64,000 bases of DNA, from positions 1 through 64,000 of the forward strand of contig PJFB01000001.1 in assembly GCA_003574895.1 (NCBI GenBank). Direction: 5' to 3'. Positions 32,533 to 41,561 of this stretch are shown here, one piece after another; the first letter of the stretch is position 1; each line of letters begins with the position of its first letter. This stretch comes from Geobacter sp. (GTDB lineage Bacteria > Desulfobacterota > Desulfuromonadia > Geobacterales > Pseudopelobacteraceae). Made by a program: the position numbers and the translations under genes. The notes under the pieces were generated by a model. It did not search any database and was not told where the DNA came from. It saw only the letters and a list, made by a program, of their open reading frames with translations.

Positions 32533-34836
32533 CTACTTGATGCACACCCTCCGCACTTCCCTAAGGTCAGTCAGGCCTTGCAAACATTTCAAAATACCGT
32601 CCTGTTTGAGTGTTGTCATGCCATCCTTGATGGCCTGCTGTCTGATGGTTTCTATCTCTGCTTTGCGTTTGACCAGTGCCTTCATCGGATCGGTCCCTTC
32701 CAGAAGCTCATGCAGGCCGAGCCGCCCCTTATAGCCGGAGTCGCCGCATTTGGGGCATCCCACGGCCTTGCTGAGCGTGATGGTGGAAGGGTCGATGCCG
32801 GTTTTTTTGAAATCCTCCAGACCGAATTCGAGAATGATTTCCTCCAGCTCCTTCCGGCTTGGCGCAAATTCCTGCTTGCAGTCCGGGCAGAGCCGTCGCG
32901 CCAGGCGCTGGGCCAGGATACAAAGGATGGCGTCGGAAAAGCTGAAAGGGTCCAGATCCATATCCAGCAGACGGGTTACCGTTTCCGGGGCCGAATTGGT
33001 GTGCAGGGTGGAGAACACCAGGTGGCCGGTCAGGGATGCTTCAACGCCGATTTCGGCGGTTTCCTGGTCGCGCATCTCTCCGACCATGATCACGTCCGGG
33101 TCGGCGCGCAGGAAGGAACGCAGGGCAGCGGCAAAGGTGAACCCGATCTTCGGATGCACCTGCACCTGTCGCAGACCCCTCTGGGTAATCTCCACCGGGT
33201 CTTCGGCGGTCCAGATCTTGGTCTCAGGCGTGTTGATGCGTGCCACGGCCGAATGCAGCGTGGTGGTTTTGCCCGAGCCGGTGGGACCCACCACAAGGAT
33301 CAGGCCGTAGGGTTGGTTGACGCATTGCTCCAGTACCCTGGCGTTTCTTTCGGTCAACCCCAGCTTGTCAAAGGGGATCGGCTCGCCGCTGGCCAGGACG
33401 CGCATGACCACGTCTTCCAGTTGGCCGGCCGTGGGAACGGTGGCCACGCGCAATTCCACGTTCAACGGCCCGAACTTCTTGAAGTCGATCTTGCCGTCCT
33501 GGGGCTTGCGGCGTTCGGAGATGTCCAGGCCGCACATGATCTTGATGCGCGAGGGAATGGCGTATTTGTACTTATAGGGAATCCTCTGGTAAATCTTGCA
33601 GCGGCCGTCCACGCGCATCCTGACCTGGACGTCGTCCTTGCCGGGATACGGCTCGATATGGATATCGGAGACCTTGTTCTGCACGGCATCCATGATGATC
33701 TTGTTGACCAGTTGGACAATGACGCTGTCCTGCTCGGAAACCTTCTGGGACTCGGATTCGATCTCCGGCTCATCGCCGGCGTCCAGCTTGCTGATAAGCT
33801 CGTTGATGCTGCCTATGGAGCCCGCTGTTCCGCCCTGGTGGTAAAAGAGGTTGATGTAGCTTTGGATATCCTCCCGGAAGGCGCCGATATAGCTGATGCG
33901 CTTGTATTCGGGATAGACGAACTTGATCGTCTCGTGGCGTGCCAGGTCCGTGGGGTCGTCCATAAGGATGTGCAGGATGCCGTTCTCGATCTTGAAGGGC
34001 AACCACCACTCCTTGAGCAACCGCTCTACCTTGACCCGTTTGAGCAGTTCTTCGTCCAGCGGCGGCGCAGCTCCGTCGTAGCCGATGAACTCGCTGCCGA
34101 AATAGAAGGAAAGGTTCTTGGCCATCTCTTCCCTGGCCACCTTGAAATCCCGCATCAGTACATTGTCTAGTCCGATCTTGGCTACATCTGGGTGGCTGGC
34201 GGCTTTTTCCAGCACCTTGTCGTCGATCAGATTCTTGTCCAGCAGGTAGTTATAGCGCGATTTCTGGCGAATGACCTTGCTGGTGACCGAAAGGCGGTAA
34301 ATGTTGTGCACGGCAATCGAGAGCGACGTGGATAGTTCCATGGCATAGCTGATGTCCATGTCCGTGAATGGTTCGCCGCTCTTGTGGTTGATGATCTGGA
34401 CAACGCCGATCAGGGTCTGCTGGAATTTCATCGGTACGCAAAGCACCTGCTTTGTATGAAAACCGGTTTTATTGTCCCAGGAGGAGTCGAACTTCAGGTT
34501 GCTGCCGATCATCCGCAGCTCGTGGGCGTCATAGGCATCCTTGATGTTGATCACGGTACCGGTGATGGCGCAGTAACCGGCAAGGCTGGCATCGCTGATC
34601 GGTACCACGATCTGCTGCACTTCGTTGCCGCTCTTTACTTTGGATATCAGCAGATTGCGTTTGCTGTCCGCAAGGTAGATGGTGATGCGCTCGGCATCGA
34701 ACAGTTCGGCTATGCTGTCTTTGATATGGATGAGAATGGTATTGAGGTTGTCTGCCGAATGGATCTCGTTGATTTTGTCCATCAGGCGTTTGCGATATTC
34801 CAGCTGCAGCCTAAGGTCTGTTGATTCCTGTGGCAT
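32533..34836 (-). CDS. GAF-domain GspE/PulE-type secretion ATPase
   Basis: A 767-aa protein. The ATG at 34836 follows AGAGGAC; an upstream Met at 34899 lacks such a site. Order: a short coiled lead, GAF domain (about 25-165, DSIAELFDAERITIYLAD), an MshEN-like domain (about 185-335) and the type II secretion/type IV pilus assembly ATPase (about 370-760). Walker A is GPTGSGKTTTLHS, Asp box WTAEDPVEI, Walker B PDVIMVGEMRD, with a zinc tetracysteine CPDC/CPKC in the C-terminal part. It powers pilus or pseudopilus assembly, and the GAF domain suggests regulation by a small ligand. It stands alone, with no pilus or secretion genes nearby. Confidence 0.9.
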   Translation of the reverse strand: MPQESTDLRLQLEYRKRLMDKINEIHSADNLNTILIHIKDSIAELFDAERITIYLADSKRNLLISKVKSGNEVQQIVVPISDASLAGYCAITGTVINIKDAYDAHELRMIGSNLKFDSSWDNKTGFHTKQVLCVPMKFQQTLIGVVQIINHKSGEPFTDMDISYAMELSTSLSIAVHNIYRLSVTSKVIRQKSRYNYLLDKNLIDDKVLEKAASHPDVAKIGLDNVLMRDFKVAREEMAKNLSFYFGSEFIGYDGAAPPLDEELLKRVKVERLLKEWWLPFKIENGILHILMDDPTDLARHETIKFVYPEYKRISYIGAFREDIQSYINLFYHQGGTAGSIGSINELISKLDAGDEPEIESESQKVSEQDSVIVQLVNKIIMDAVQNKVSDIHIEPYPGKDDVQVRMRVDGRCKIYQRIPYKYKYAIPSRIKIMCGLDISERRKPQDGKIDFKKFGPLNVELRVATVPTAGQLEDVVMRVLASGEPIPFDKLGLTERNARVLEQCVNQPYGLILVVGPTGSGKTTTLHSAVARINTPETKIWTAEDPVEITQRGLRQVQVHPKIGFTFAAALRSFLRADPDVIMVGEMRDQETAEIGVEASLTGHLVFSTLHTNSAPETVTRLLDMDLDPFSFSDAILCILAQRLARRLCPDCKQEFAPSRKELEEIILEFGLEDFKKTGIDPSTITLSKAVGCPKCGDSGYKGRLGLHELLEGTDPMKALVKRKAEIETIRQQAIKDGMTTLKQDGILKCLQGLTDLREVRRVCIK

Positions 34837-35026
34837 GGCATCGTCCTCTGGGCATGATGAAAATGCGACTAACATTATCAGATTTGCTGCATTTAACAAG
34901 TGTAAATAGTTCCGAATGCATCAGGTAGTTACAAGTTCGGATGGGCGTCGATATTCCGTTTGACTCTGATTAAATTACTGTTAAAATTGCGGCCGTTATT
35001 TGAGGCTTACACTGGGAGGTGACGTC

Positions 35027-36070
35027 ATGAATAGTTTTCTAGGTTGCCTGTTGGTCCTTTTGTTGACCCCGGTCTTGGCATCGGCAGGTCAGGTGGGCAA
35101 GATTACCGGCATGAAGGGGACTGCCCAGATCAGGGCCCAAAACAATATCCCTTATGGGCCTCTCAAAAAGGGGGCTGTTGTCAGCGAGGGGAACTGGATC
35201 AAGACCGGTGCCGATGGTTGGGTGGAGTTGACCCTGGATGACAAGAGCAGGTTCACCTTGTCAAACAACACCGAATTCGAGGTCACCAGCTTCCTGTTTG
35301 GCAAGAACAGGCGTGAAGGCACCTTCAGTCTGGCCCATGGCAAGCTGCGGGCTTCGGTGGTCAAGCTGGCGGGCCGACAGAGCGGCATGACCGTCAAGAG
35401 CGGCACGGCGGTGGCCGGAATCAAGGGGACCGAGTTTCTGATGCTCTCCGAGGGGCCGGCCAACGTCTTCTTCGGCAACGAGGGGACGGTTGCCGTATCC
35501 GGAGACTTTAAAGGGCCCAAACAACCATTGACCGCAAATACCATGACCCAGAATACCCGCGCTATGACCCCGGTGGAGCCGCTCAAGGTGGAAGCCGGAA
35601 CACCGGTTGCCGAAGCCCGGGATATCTTCGAAAAGATCACCGCCGCCGAACCGCCGGCCGAATGGACCGATTCCGGAAAAATCTCCGACATCATTGCCAG
35701 GTGGAATATCAACAATGGCCATTACCTGGCTGATTCGGGCAAATACAACGACTCCCTGCAGGTTTTCCAGATCGCCCTTGACCTGACCAGGATTGCCGAG
35801 ATCCGCGCCGATGCCCATATGGAGCGGGGCGCTGTCTATGCGCGCTTTCTCAATAATCCGGAGCTGGCCCTGGCCGAGTACCTGCTGGTGATGGAAGAGT
35901 ACCCGCGGCTGCCCCAGGCTGAAACCGCGTTGTTCAGCGCCGGTCAGACCCTGGCGGAGATGGGGTTCGCCGACCAGGCCCGCACCAGGTTCAACCAGTA
36001 CCTTAAGGATTATCCCAACGGGCGGCATCGAGGTAATGTGGAAACCCTGCTGCAAAATCTGGGGAAATAG
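35027..36070 (+). CDS. FecR-domain protein with C-terminal TPR helices
   Basis: A 347-aa exported protein. The ATG at 35027 follows GGGAGGTGA; an ATG 27 bp earlier lacks a site. Signal peptide ends LASAGQ (about 20). The FecR domain spans about 45-160 (GNWIKTGADGWVELTLDDKS; GTAVAGIKGTEFLM), then a linker, then TPR-like helices (about 230-345, with YPRLPQAETALFSAGQTLAE and ARTRFNQYLKDYPNG). Unlike classical FecR it has no anti-sigma N-terminus, so it is an exported FecR-type protein. Genes of this kind often sit beside CHASE2 cyclases, as here. Confidence 0.87.
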   Translation: MNSFLGCLLVLLLTPVLASAGQVGKITGMKGTAQIRAQNNIPYGPLKKGAVVSEGNWIKTGADGWVELTLDDKSRFTLSNNTEFEVTSFLFGKNRREGTFSLAHGKLRASVVKLAGRQSGMTVKSGTAVAGIKGTEFLMLSEGPANVFFGNEGTVAVSGDFKGPKQPLTANTMTQNTRAMTPVEPLKVEAGTPVAEARDIFEKITAAEPPAEWTDSGKISDIIARWNINNGHYLADSGKYNDSLQVFQIALDLTRIAEIRADAHMERGAVYARFLNNPELALAEYLLVMEEYPRLPQAETALFSAGQTLAEMGFADQARTRFNQYLKDYPNGRHRGNVETLLQNLGK

Positions 36071-36134
36071 CGACTGATAAATGGGGGGGAGCGGCAACGC
36101 ATCCCCTTTCCCATTAGTACCAATCTTTCGCTAC

Positions 36135-36222
36135 TGTCATTCCGGCAGGCTTTAAGCCGGAATCCAGATTGCAAACTGATTGAAAAAAACTGGATCCCCG
36201 ATAGAACCATTCGGGGATGACA
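36135..36222. repeat. 88-bp imperfect inverted repeat (REP/MITE-like)
   Basis: The element opens TGTCATTCCGGC and closes TCGGGGATGACA. Within it AATCCAG (36161-36167) faces CTGGATCCC (36190-36198), and each half carries its own small hairpin (CCGGC/GCCGG; CCCCGA/TCGGGG). This is the common dispersed TGTCATTCC...GGAATGACA type. It lies between fecR-like and cyclase genes and supplies the start of a longer but false frame for the latter. Confidence 0.7.
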
Positions 36223-36290
36223 CCTTATGGCGGGAGATCAGTACCAATCAGATTCCCTTTTTGCATTTTTGCATCCGAGGTCCCACTCCC

Positions 36291-38384
36291 ATGAAAAAAC
36301 GGCTTGTCTTTGTCCTGTTCGGCCTGGTCGCGGCATTCTGCACCTTTATGCTCTACAAACAGGCGTCACCGGTATTGCAGCAACTCGACCTGCGCATGAA
36401 GGATGCCCGATTCCGGGTGCGGGGATATGTAAAGCCGGACAAGGACGTGGTGGTCGTGGCCATCGACCACAAGAGCATCAAGGAGATGGGGCGCTGGCCC
36501 TGGTCCCGGGAAGTGACCGCCAGGCTGATCGAGAACCTGGGAGTCTATTACGGCACCAAGGTCACGGCCCTGGATATTGTCTTCTCCGAGCCGCAAAACG
36601 CCAAGGCCGACCAAGCCCTGGCAAATGCCGTGAAAAAGTCCGGCAACGTGATCATGGGTTATTTCTTCCGCGGGGAGCAGGGCGAAATCCCGGCTGCAGC
36701 GCTTGCCCAACTGGAGAACGCCAAGGTCAAGCTCATCAAGATTGCCGAAGGCGTGGAAAGCATACCCATCCCGGAATTTGCCGGTCTCGATCCGAATATT
36801 CCTACCGTTGGCGAGGGAGCGCTGGATTTCGGCTTTTTCAATGCCCGACCCGATGCCGACGGTCTTTATCGCCGCTCGATCCTGCTTCTGCTTTACAACG
36901 GCGATATTTATCCTTCCCTGGCCATGAAGGCCCTGAGCCACTATCTCGGCTCCGATATCATGCTGGACGTCAGACAATGGGGGGTCGATGGACTGCAGAT
37001 CGGCCCGTTGCGTATCCCCTCCCGTGAAGACGGCACCATGGCGCTCAATTTTTACGGCCCCACCGGCAGTTTTACTACCGTATCGGCCGCTGATGTCATC
37101 AACAGGCGGCTGCCGGCCGATGCCTTGAAAGGCAAGATCGCCTTTGTGGGGGCAACGGAGGTCGGCATCTACGATCTGCGGCCAACGCCATTCGACGCTA
37201 CCCTGCCGGGAATCGAGATCCATGCCACCATGGCTGCCAATGCCCTGGAGAAACGTTTCCTCAGGTACGACAGCATTACCCAGGAGATGGAGATCGCCTG
37301 CATCATCCTGGTGCCGCTCCTGTTGGGTTGCCTGCTGGCCCTGGCGCCTGGCACCTTTGCCGGCCTCGGCGTGCTAACGGCGGTGACTCTGGCATTCGGC
37401 GGCTTCAATTACGCCATGTTTAACTTGGCCTGCCGGGACATGACCCTCATTTATCCCTTGCTGGGAATTGCCCTGACCTATCTGGGGAGCGAGGCCTGGC
37501 GCAACCTGGTGGTGGAGCGCAAGGGGCGCCACCTCAAGAAGGCCTTTTCCAGCTATGTTTCGCCCGATCTGGTCAGGCAGATCGAGAAGGATCCGGATAA
37601 GCTGGTGCTGGGGGGAGAGCAGCGCGAGCTGACGATCCTTTTCTCAGACATCCGGGGATTTACCACGGTCTCGGAAAGCCTGACCCCGCCGGAACTGGTC
37701 AAGCTTTTGAACGAGTACCTGAGCCCCATGACCCGCATCGTGCTGGAGGAACAGGGCACCCTGGACAAGTTCATCGGCGATGCGGTCATGGCCATTTTCA
37801 ATGCGCCGCTGGATGTGCCGGGACATGCCGCACATGCCTGTACGGCGGCGGTGCGCATGATGGAGAAGCTGCACGATTTGAACAAGGGTTTTGCGGACAG
37901 GGGGATGAACACTCTGGACATCGGCATCGGCATCAATACCGGCCCGGCCGTTGTCGGCAACATGGGGGCCGATATCCGCTTCGATTACACCGCCATCGGA
38001 GACTCCGTCAATCTGGCCTCGCGCCTGGAAGGTCTCAACAAATATTACGGCTCCCACGTCCTGGTCAGCGAGGACACCCGCAGTCAGGTGAGAGACAGCC
38101 GCTTCATCTTCCGCGAGGTGGACCGGGTGCGGGTCAAGGGGAAATTGCAGCCCATCGTGATGTATGAACTGATGATCGCCAATACCGATATCCTGCCCCG
38201 CTTCGAAGAGGGGTTGGCAAGGTATCGCTCACAGGAATTTTCCGCTGCCAAGGCGATTTTCGACGATCTGGCATCGGCCTACGGCGATGGGCCGTCACGT
38301 CTTTACGCCGGCCGGTGTGCCGAATATCTGGCCAGTCCGCCGCCGGCAGACTGGGACGGGATTTATATTGCCAAGAGCAAGTAG
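36291..38384 (+). CDS. CHASE2-domain class III adenylate/guanylate cyclase
   Basis: A 697-aa membrane receptor cyclase. The ATG at 36291 follows GAGG; the frame extending back to 36180 lies in a dispersed repeat. Order: N-terminal span (about 5-25), periplasmic CHASE2 sensor (about 30-340; VVVVAIDHKSIKEMGRWPW), three spans (about 345-430), catalytic domain (about 460-640) and a C-terminal TPR-like tail. Metal-binding Asp residues lie in LFSDIRGFTTVSE and FIGDAVMAIFNAP; the transition-state region is AIGDSVNLASRLE. Whether ATP or GTP is used cannot be decided here. A cyclic-nucleotide phosphodiesterase gene lies 89 bp downstream, so the pair probably sets the level of one messenger. Confidence 0.92.
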   Translation: MKKRLVFVLFGLVAAFCTFMLYKQASPVLQQLDLRMKDARFRVRGYVKPDKDVVVVAIDHKSIKEMGRWPWSREVTARLIENLGVYYGTKVTALDIVFSEPQNAKADQALANAVKKSGNVIMGYFFRGEQGEIPAAALAQLENAKVKLIKIAEGVESIPIPEFAGLDPNIPTVGEGALDFGFFNARPDADGLYRRSILLLLYNGDIYPSLAMKALSHYLGSDIMLDVRQWGVDGLQIGPLRIPSREDGTMALNFYGPTGSFTTVSAADVINRRLPADALKGKIAFVGATEVGIYDLRPTPFDATLPGIEIHATMAANALEKRFLRYDSITQEMEIACIILVPLLLGCLLALAPGTFAGLGVLTAVTLAFGGFNYAMFNLACRDMTLIYPLLGIALTYLGSEAWRNLVVERKGRHLKKAFSSYVSPDLVRQIEKDPDKLVLGGEQRELTILFSDIRGFTTVSESLTPPELVKLLNEYLSPMTRIVLEEQGTLDKFIGDAVMAIFNAPLDVPGHAAHACTAAVRMMEKLHDLNKGFADRGMNTLDIGIGINTGPAVVGNMGADIRFDYTAIGDSVNLASRLEGLNKYYGSHVLVSEDTRSQVRDSRFIFREVDRVRVKGKLQPIVMYELMIANTDILPRFEEGLARYRSQEFSAAKAIFDDLASAYGDGPSRLYAGRCAEYLASPPPADWDGIYIAKSK

Positions 38385-38473
38385 CTGGTCCCACTGCTCC
38401 TTGACTTTACGTAACCGCTGTTACAAGATGCTGGGCAATTGTCTCGATATAAATATCAGTCGAAAAGGGGGGG

Positions 38474-39235
38474 ATGATGAAGCTACGGGTTTTGGGAAGC
38501 GCCGGCGCGGAATTTCCCGATTTCAGGCCGCCTGCCTTTCTGATCGACGATCACCTGCTGCTGGATGCCGGCACAATCGGCTCGGTGTTGACCGAAGAGG
38601 AGCAGTGGCAGATCCAGAACATTTTCATAACCCACTCGCATCTCGACCATATTCGTGGCATACCGGCCCTGGCCGATAATATCATCATCAAAAACCTGCG
38701 GCACACGGTTATGGTCTACAGTTCCGTAGATGTCGTCAAGGCGATGCGGGAACACCTGTTCAATAACGTTATCTGGCCCGATTTTACCAAAATCCCCACC
38801 CCGGAACGCCCTGTGCTCACCTTTGCCACCATAGGCATGGAACAGGGGGTCACTGTTGCCGGGTACGACATCATGGCGGTCGCAGTCAACCACACCGTGC
38901 CGGCTGCCGGCTATATAGTCAGCAAAGGGGGCAAAACTCTGGCCTATAGCGGCGATACCGGGCCGACGGAAGATTTCTGGCGTTATGTTTCAGGCGCGGA
39001 CGCTCTGATCGTAGAAGTCTCGTTTCCAAACAACATGGAGCCGCTGGCGCTGCTTACCAAGCACCTTACCTGCTCGATGTTGAGTGTTGAGTTGGAAAAG
39101 ATTGCGACGCTGCCGCGCAGTATCCTCGTAACCCATCCCAAGCCGCAGTATTACGACATCATCAAAAAAGAGATCGACTGCCTCGGCTTGCCAGGAATCG
39201 AACTCCTCCATGACGGCGCTGTTTATGAATTTTGA
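38474..39235 (+). CDS. metallo-beta-lactamase-fold cyclic-nucleotide phosphodiesterase
   Basis: A 253-aa protein of the class II cyclic-nucleotide phosphodiesterase/RNase Z-like branch. The metal site motif THSHLDHIRG (about 53-62) is complete, with further ligands NHTVPAAGY (His, about 139), YSGDTGPT (Asp, about 160) and VTHPKPQYY (His, about 219). RDIRG-like loops match PDEs that act on cAMP/cGMP. It directly follows a class III cyclase. It runs into the MlaE gene with only 7 bp between. Confidence 0.82.
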   Translation: MMKLRVLGSAGAEFPDFRPPAFLIDDHLLLDAGTIGSVLTEEEQWQIQNIFITHSHLDHIRGIPALADNIIIKNLRHTVMVYSSVDVVKAMREHLFNNVIWPDFTKIPTPERPVLTFATIGMEQGVTVAGYDIMAVAVNHTVPAAGYIVSKGGKTLAYSGDTGPTEDFWRYVSGADALIVEVSFPNNMEPLALLTKHLTCSMLSVELEKIATLPRSILVTHPKPQYYDIIKKEIDCLGLPGIELLHDGAVYEF

Positions 39236-39242
39236 GTGAATC

Positions 39243-40025
39243 ATGTTCGTTTTTCTGGGACGCTGGGCCATAACCCGTTTAAGAATGGGCTTAAAGGTCA
39301 TCATGACCATTATCCAGGCCTTCAGGGATTATTTCGCATCTTTTCGGCAGGGCAGGGCAGCCATTCGCATGGTGTTTCTCAAGCAGGTCTACTTTACCGG
39401 TTGGGAAGGCGCCAATATCATAGTGATCATTGCGGTCATCCTCGGCACGGTGATTATCGCCCAGGTCGTCAGCCTGGTGGGGGATAACGGATCATTGACC
39501 GGCAAGATACTAGTCTGGGTCGTTTTGCGGGAATTGGCCCCGCTTCTGACCGCAGTGATCGTAATTGCCCGCAGCGGTACGGCCATTGCCGCCGAGTTGG
39601 GCACGATGAAAATAAACGGCGAGATCGAAGCCCTGGAACTGCTCGGCATACCGACGGAAAGATATCTGATTATGCCCCGGGTCATGGGGGTCACCACTTC
39701 GGTCGTCATCCTGACGCTCTATTTCGTGCTGACCGCATTTATCGCCAGCTTCCTGGTGGCCTCCGTAGGTTGGCACATTCCCTACGACCAGTTCATCCAG
39801 GGCATTCTCTCCTCGCTGGGAATCAAGGAGATATTGGTTCTGCTGACCAAGAGCCTGTTCTTCGGGATGTTCGTGTCGGCCACCTGTTGCTGCTACGGCC
39901 TGGGTGTCGGTCGCAGCGCCACCGAGGTGCCACAGGCCGCCACCAGGGCGGTCATGACCAGCCTGATCACGGTTTTCCTCCTGGATGGACTGATTACCTA
40001 TCTCTCGTCGCTATCCTATTTCTGA
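39243..40025 (+). CDS. mlaE: MlaE-family ABC permease (phospholipid transport)
   Basis: A 260-aa membrane protein of the MlaE/YrbE permease family: about six spans, with LRELAPLLTAVIVIARSGTA and AAELGTMKINGEIEALELLG (about 97-136), and VPQAATRAVMTS near the end. MlaE works with MlaF (ATPase) and MlaD (MCE) to move phospholipids between membranes. Neither partner is adjacent, so the subunits must be encoded elsewhere. A start at 39303 (AAAGG upstream) is an alternative to 39243, which has no good site. Confidence 0.85.
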   Translation: MFVFLGRWAITRLRMGLKVIMTIIQAFRDYFASFRQGRAAIRMVFLKQVYFTGWEGANIIVIIAVILGTVIIAQVVSLVGDNGSLTGKILVWVVLRELAPLLTAVIVIARSGTAIAAELGTMKINGEIEALELLGIPTERYLIMPRVMGVTTSVVILTLYFVLTAFIASFLVASVGWHIPYDQFIQGILSSLGIKEILVLLTKSLFFGMFVSATCCCYGLGVGRSATEVPQAATRAVMTSLITVFLLDGLITYLSSLSYF

Positions 40026-40084
40026 TGCCACGTTTTACAGGTTGATGAAATGCTCTGTAAATTTTACTGAAAATTTATTCAGGC

Positions 40085-40113
40085 TTGATAAAACAAGCTG
40101 TTTACACTATATT
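40085..40113 (+). promoter_or_regulatory. sigma-70-type promoter for fbp
   Basis: TTGATA (40085-40090) and TATATT (40108-40113) with a 17-bp spacer; initiation near 40120, 40 bp before the fbp start. Both hexamers match 5 of 6 consensus bases. Confidence 0.7.
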
Positions 40114-40159
40114 GTTGCTTTCATAACACCATATTTTTTGCCGCATAAAGGGAGGTTAA

Positions 40160-41104
40160 ATGTACAGCGAAGCGGGCAAGACCAAGTTTCAGGTTGATCT
40201 GCGCAGGCATCTGCGCGATCAGAATATCAGCGATAATCTGGTGCATCTGATCTGCGAAGTGGCCGAGGCGAGTAAATACGTGATCAACGCGGTTCGAACC
40301 GGTGACCTGGGCGTGGCAGGTACCTCAAACCTTTACGGCGAGGAGCAGTTGGCCCTTGATGTCCTTTCCGACCGCATCATGCGCAAGCGGATGATACATT
40401 CGGGCGTGGTCTGCAACATCGCCTCCGAAGAGATGGAAGAGATCTACCAGGTAACCAGCAATCCCCAGGGGATGTTCTCGGTGGCCTACGACCCTCTGGA
40501 CGGTTCCTCACTGGTGGATGTGAACCTGGCCGTTGGCACCATCGTGGGCATCTATCAGGGGTGCGACCTGCTCCAGCCCGGCAGAAAGATGGTCGGCGCC
40601 ATGTACATTCTGTACGGTCCCCGGGTTTCCATGGTCTACTCGGTGGGCAAGGGCGTGTACGAATTCACCATGAACCAGTTGATGGAGTACACCCTGACTC
40701 GCGAGAACGTTCAGATGCAACCATCCGGCGACATCTACTCACCCGGCGGCCTGCGCAAAAAATATTCCGATGCCAACGAGCGCTTCATCCGCCACCTTGA
40801 GGAAAAAGGGTCCAAGCTCCGCTATTCCGGAGGCTTCGTGCCAGACATCAACCAAGTGTTGATGAAGGGAAAGGGGATATTCATGTATCCCGCCCTGATG
40901 GATACTCCCAATGGCAAGCTGCGTCTCTTGTTTGAACTGAATCCCATGGCTTTCCTGATAGAACAGGCCGGTGGTTCGGCAACCAATGGGAAAACTCCTA
41001 TTCTGGATCTCGTTCCCGAGGGACTGGACCAGCGTAGTCCCATCTATATCGGTTGCCGCGAAGACGTGGATAAGGCCCGGGATTTTTTGAACGGTGATTG
41101 TTGA
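40160..41104 (+). CDS. fbp: fructose-1,6-bisphosphatase class 1
   Basis: A 314-aa gluconeogenic enzyme that removes the 1-phosphate of fructose-1,6-bisphosphate. Metal-binding SEEMEEIY (about 94) and the family signature YDPLDGSSLVDVNLAVGTI (about 112-130) are intact, as are GKLRLLFELNPMAFLIEQAGG and DQRSPIYIG near the end. GGGAGG lies just upstream of the ATG. A strong promoter precedes it. It is followed after 20 bp by a small acidic protein gene. Confidence 0.95.
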   Translation: MYSEAGKTKFQVDLRRHLRDQNISDNLVHLICEVAEASKYVINAVRTGDLGVAGTSNLYGEEQLALDVLSDRIMRKRMIHSGVVCNIASEEMEEIYQVTSNPQGMFSVAYDPLDGSSLVDVNLAVGTIVGIYQGCDLLQPGRKMVGAMYILYGPRVSMVYSVGKGVYEFTMNQLMEYTLTRENVQMQPSGDIYSPGGLRKKYSDANERFIRHLEEKGSKLRYSGGFVPDINQVLMKGKGIFMYPALMDTPNGKLRLLFELNPMAFLIEQAGGSATNGKTPILDLVPEGLDQRSPIYIGCREDVDKARDFLNGDC

Positions 41105-41124
41105 TTCAGGTGGAGGAATGACCG

Positions 41125-41415
41125 GTGGAAGATGAGAACAACATCCCGGTGACCGCACCGGTCCGACGTTTGTGCAATGAAATACAGCTTTTTGATCTAT
41201 GTGACCTGGAGTCGTGCAATTACAAAGAGGGGCGCTTCTGTACCAACCAGGAACTGATCGAGCGCTTTGAAAATATTTCCGAAGACGATGCCCGCCAAGT
41301 TGACCGCTATCAGGATGGGGAAGATGATGCTGTCGATGGCGATGATGAATCGGACTTTGGGGATGGCCTGGATGTTGATGGCTACGACGATGAGGGGGGC
41401 TGGGAGGACGAATAG
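41125..41415 (+). CDS. small acidic four-cysteine protein
   Basis: A 96-aa protein starting at GTG with GGAGGA 7 nt upstream. The N-terminal half holds four cysteines, C-x8-C-x4-C-x6-C (RLCNEIQLFDLCDLESCNYK), which could bind zinc or an iron-sulphur cluster. The C-terminal half is almost wholly Asp, Glu and Gly and is probably disordered. Downstream of fbp and before the shared terminator, so probably co-transcribed. I do not recognise a named family. Confidence 0.72.
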   Translation: MEDENNIPVTAPVRRLCNEIQLFDLCDLESCNYKEGRFCTNQELIERFENISEDDARQVDRYQDGEDDAVDGDDESDFGDGLDVDGYDDEGGWEDE

Positions 41416-41492
41416 CCATGACGGACCGTGGCAGTTACCGTGGCGGATTGGCGGTATCTGCCGTTTATGGTCCGAAGCTGCTGGATAACAAT

Positions 41493-41522
41493 AAAAGGCT
41501 GCCTGAAATGGCAGCCTTTTTA
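41493..41522. terminator. bidirectional intrinsic terminator
   Basis: AAAAGGCTGCC and GGCAGCCTTTT with a six-base loop. The A and T tracts on both sides let it end the fbp transcript (+) and the DUF11 transcript (-), which converge here. Confidence 0.8.
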
Positions 41523-41561
41523 ATATGTTACGCCATGTTTTTGTAAGTAATGCTTTTAGGG

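Noticed and set aside
32578-34170. 530-codon plus-strand frame opposite the GspE-type gene
   Set aside because: Antisense to complete ATPase motifs, with no ribosome-binding site or recognisable domain; a mirror of codon bias. The same holds for 57024-58094 opposite clpB and 6403-7626 opposite the Bat genes.
36180-36290. N-terminal extension of the CHASE2 cyclase
   Set aside because: The extra codons come from a dispersed inverted repeat and lack a ribosome-binding site. The hydrophobic anchor starts at the ATG at 36291.
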